A stretch of DNA of 64,000 nucleotides from Chromatocurvus sp046260765 (GTDB lineage Bacteria; Pseudomonadota; Gammaproteobacteria; Pseudomonadales; Halieaceae), in NCBI GenBank assembly GCA_046260765.1, contig JBHEOO010000004.1, positions 52,659 through 116,658 on the forward strand, read 5' to 3'. Below, piece by piece: positions 63,101 to 64,000 of this stretch. The translations under genes were made by a program, and so were the position numbers. Below the pieces are notes generated by a model. That model had not been told where the DNA came from and searched no databases. It was given only the letters and a program-made list of their open reading frames with translations. Each line of letters opens with the position of its first letter. The first letter of the stretch is position 1.

Positions 63101-63424
63101 AAGTACGGCACCCGCAGTCACGTCGGCCCGCGAGATACCCAGCTGCAGAAGTTCAGTCGGCGCACCACTGACGCTGAGCTCGTCGACGCCCAGCATGGGG
63201 GCACCCTCATTCCCTGCGTGATGCACCTGAAGAGTGTTGATCTCCAGTTTACCCTCAAACCAGTTAATACGGGGCTCATCCAGGGTGATACAGTAGGGGG
63301 TGTAGACCGTTACGAGACGGGTTATGACGGCAAAAAAGGCGCGATCAGACAGCATCAACACAGCGACACTTGCGATCACCGCTGCCAGAATCGCCGACAC
63401 CAGCCACGCCAACCCTTTCAACAC
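60197..63424 (-). CDS. AsmA-like inner-membrane anchored protein
   Basis: The 1075-residue protein has one N-terminal span (about 4-27), a very long beta-rich periplasmic region with repeated patterns such as LDGTLAGDLDQYDLDV, and a C-terminal AsmA_2-like part. That part has SLSGRLSAAVADGHIEGAAYDLLATDLLGWLF and VNFNLRDGRATSDRLYILTRNMIASGDAAIDL. It belongs to the AsmA/YhdP/TamB group, thought to form bridges that move phospholipids to the outer membrane. Which member it is cannot be settled by eye. Confidence 0.85.
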   Translation of the reverse strand: MLKGLAWLVSAILAAVIASVAVLMLSDRAFFAVITRLVTVYTPYCITLDEPRINWFEGKLEINTLQVHHAGNEGAPMLGVDELSVSGAPTELLQLGISRADVTAGAVLVYVDATDTSEDPNPAEWLQYTAMFPRKLSVGTLHVVSKDQSVNIFPFSNLYGGWQDSSHFVASAGADYTGTPLIIALSAERRALSANSSSLAIHGAMKPQQGSSRIELDGELTATDEAITYRFDLHAEYERVQDFLNAIEDGAYPFEGTLMLDGTLAGDLDQYDLDVRQLALDNGEIYYFTASGSVRKTLESPAQLDVRARGRMASVDQLLDLVDIDIGNIGAATAELSLVGPLTDPVLDEFAIQTRNQRGLELSVTPHAGTFTLQQQALLPGQALVVSMSAPGLTAVEPWLGAQPLDPGAWSLTLRVSQTDTAFQLSELALNLGDSALFKGSVSGSVESLRFTDAATPDISGIDLLFSGSTEDVPGLLRAFAPQMQALPALNTAQVSGVLRGSSRELTLEKASINATGVDMIINARNLAATLRPLDTLQIVGADAQIALSLPSLASLDGMELPEQIKFVDSLTFDAKASYSGAVLSLDNVISSANALTGSVHARGRIDDALNGKDLALDIALQDIPLTELAAALQPQDTSAAMASLPGRLSGIAHLNGDVSALAIEKIDLSLQADEAAGATLQGTASVTDGIPRAQVEMAYRLDDRELIATLLGHPLAPGSGTVVLDYQPQRVVVVVHSLMGDSDISVVLNATRDKEDITRLDVDLNVPRLYLPDLIGIPQAEGLRDVESGEGGSEQTAESLTWRDSLPTYPLRVQANIGEIVGDNTAMDGFTFTLSGADRRYILEQFDIAYAGGSVVFRGVADLASEAMGISLAGSAEAMPITAVAADLGYGGDIEGTLSLLAGLTVQGDSVDAMLRSLSGRLSAAVADGHIEGAAYDLLATDLLGWLFSGGLLSAATDFQCAAVNFNLRDGRATSDRLYILTRNMIASGDAAIDLAGRQLDIRVQPRARKRSVQMPSSITVRGPLDNPRVSISPIAATMDTTAKILFFVPDLLLRLFGLGPDAEGKVQACTVDG

Positions 63425-63539
63425 CGGATACCTACCTACAGGATCAGAGCACGTCGATTCAGCTTATCACGTCGAAGCATGCGGCAGCGTGTCGGCCGGG
63501 GAGAGAGCTGTGGTATCCTTCGTGTCGTTGAGCGCTCCT

Positions 63540-63549
63540 GCCCGGGTGG
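63540..63549 (+). other. Possible 5' end of a tRNA-Leu cut by the gap
   Basis: The last bases before the gap, GCCCGGGTGG, match the first ten bases of class II tRNA-Leu genes (7-base acceptor strand, U8, GG). The rest is lost in the N run. This is only a short match and may be chance. Confidence 0.3.
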
Positions 63550-63559
63550 NNNNNNNNNN
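63550..63559. other. Assembly gap (10 N)
   Basis: Ten unknown bases, a usual placeholder for a scaffold join of uncertain length. The gap abuts the end of an insertion sequence, a common cause of assembly breaks. Confidence 0.99.
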
Positions 63560-63592
63560 CTCCCCATTTAACGGGGGATGCACCGTTTTTCA

Positions 63593-64000
63593 CTAGACCC
63601 GATTGATGATGCCATCGGGATGCCGCACCACCCATCCACAATGGGTTAAGACCCTCAGTCGATAGTTCTCGAAATTCCTGAAGCCGTAGGCTCTCCTGGT
63701 CATCATCTCCATCTTGGTGTGGAAGCCTCTGTGGGGCCATTGCTCTTGGTAAATCGCCACATGGCGACAATGGGCTCCAGCCAGGACGTCAGTGTTTTGG
63801 CCAGGCGTCGCAGTGGGCTTTGGCGCATTTGCTCGATCAGCTGCAGGAGTTCCGGTAGCTTTTTCTCGGCTCGTCGCTTTCTCAGGTTCTTGAGAAGCAA
63901 CAGGCGGCTGAGGCACTGCTTGGCCTGGTAGAGCGCAGCCAGTGCCGGATAGTCACTCAGGTAACGCTGCAGATTGTCCCGCGGTTCGGGCTTCATGTGC
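63593..64000 (-). pseudogene. ISL3-family transposase, C-terminal part, frameshifted
   Basis: The minus strand encodes a helical segment (LLLLKNLRKRRAEKKLPELLQLIEQM, shown as family pattern) then AMWRFTKSNGPTE in one frame. It continues as GFHTKMEMMTRRAYGFRNFENYRLR in another. Joined, these give the C-terminal signature of ISL3-type DDE transposases (SNGPVEGFNNKIK...RRAYGFRNFENY). One missing base near 63727-63732 causes the shift. The N-terminal part continues beyond the window. The element end (CTCCCCATTTAAC at about 63560) touches the gap. Confidence 0.85.

Overview
This is about 64 kb of a GC-rich gammaproteobacterial chromosome or scaffold. Almost every gene is a conserved housekeeping gene. 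The order dnaX-ybaB-recR-rnd-ycgL-ycgN, topA/lexA, thioinosine phosphorylase-csiV-mfd-gap, nqrABCDEF-apbE-nqrM, lolCDE, comEC-exbB-exbD-lpxK-kdsB-ptp-murB and uvrC-pgsA-tRNA(Gly)-tRNA(Cys) matches what I know of Pseudomonas and related orders. A Na+-pumping NADH dehydrogenase, a Na+-coupled NSS transporter and an exosortase H suggest a marine or halotolerant relative, for example Cellvibrionales/Halieaceae-like. That placement is inference.

Layout. 1-3.5 kb: tail of a ChaC-type cyclotransferase and a large MscK/MscM-type mechanosensitive channel. 3.6-5.7 kb: the SRP RNA gene with its own promoter, then a GMC oxidoreductase. 6-12.9 kb: a replication/repair/RNA operon (dnaX, ybaB, recR, rnd, ycgL, ycgN) and a MoxR-VWA pair. 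12.9-20 kb: an RNA methylase, a thioredoxin-fold protein, a universal stress protein, topA and lexA with two SOS boxes. 20-27 kb: S-methyl-5'-thioinosine phosphorylase, csiV, mfd and a long GAPDH. 27.5-34.7 kb: the Na+-NQR operon with its flavin (apbE) and iron (nqrM) maturation factors. 34.7-47.7 kb: lipoprotein export (lolCDE), DNA uptake (comEC), exbBD, lipid A and peptidoglycan genes (lpxK, kdsB, murB), uvrC and pgsA. 47.7-48 kb: a tRNA-Gly/tRNA-Cys operon with a broken tRNA-Gly copy in front.

48-58.7 kb is the accessory stretch. It holds ybhP and a second CDP-alcohol phosphatidyltransferase, arfB, then a photolyase-sirtuin pair. After these come an SDR epimerase, an unusual group-2-like sigma factor, a divergent MerR regulator whose sensor domain shows no B12 motif, an unlisted 52-residue Cys-rich protein, exosortase H with its partner, and a 2OG-Fe(II) oxygenase. 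The photolyase-to-MerR block looks like a light/stress regulon and is the best candidate here for an under-described system. 58.7-63.4 kb: an NSS transporter and an AsmA-like protein. The window ends at a 10-N scaffold gap beside a frameshifted ISL3-type transposase.

The strongest non-coding observations are four. A complete programmed -1 frameshift cassette lies in dnaX. An intrinsic terminator lies inside the apbE signal-peptide codons. Two interlocked convergent terminators lie between the epimerase and sigma genes. A 14-bp tandem duplication may create a leaderless promoter for arfB.
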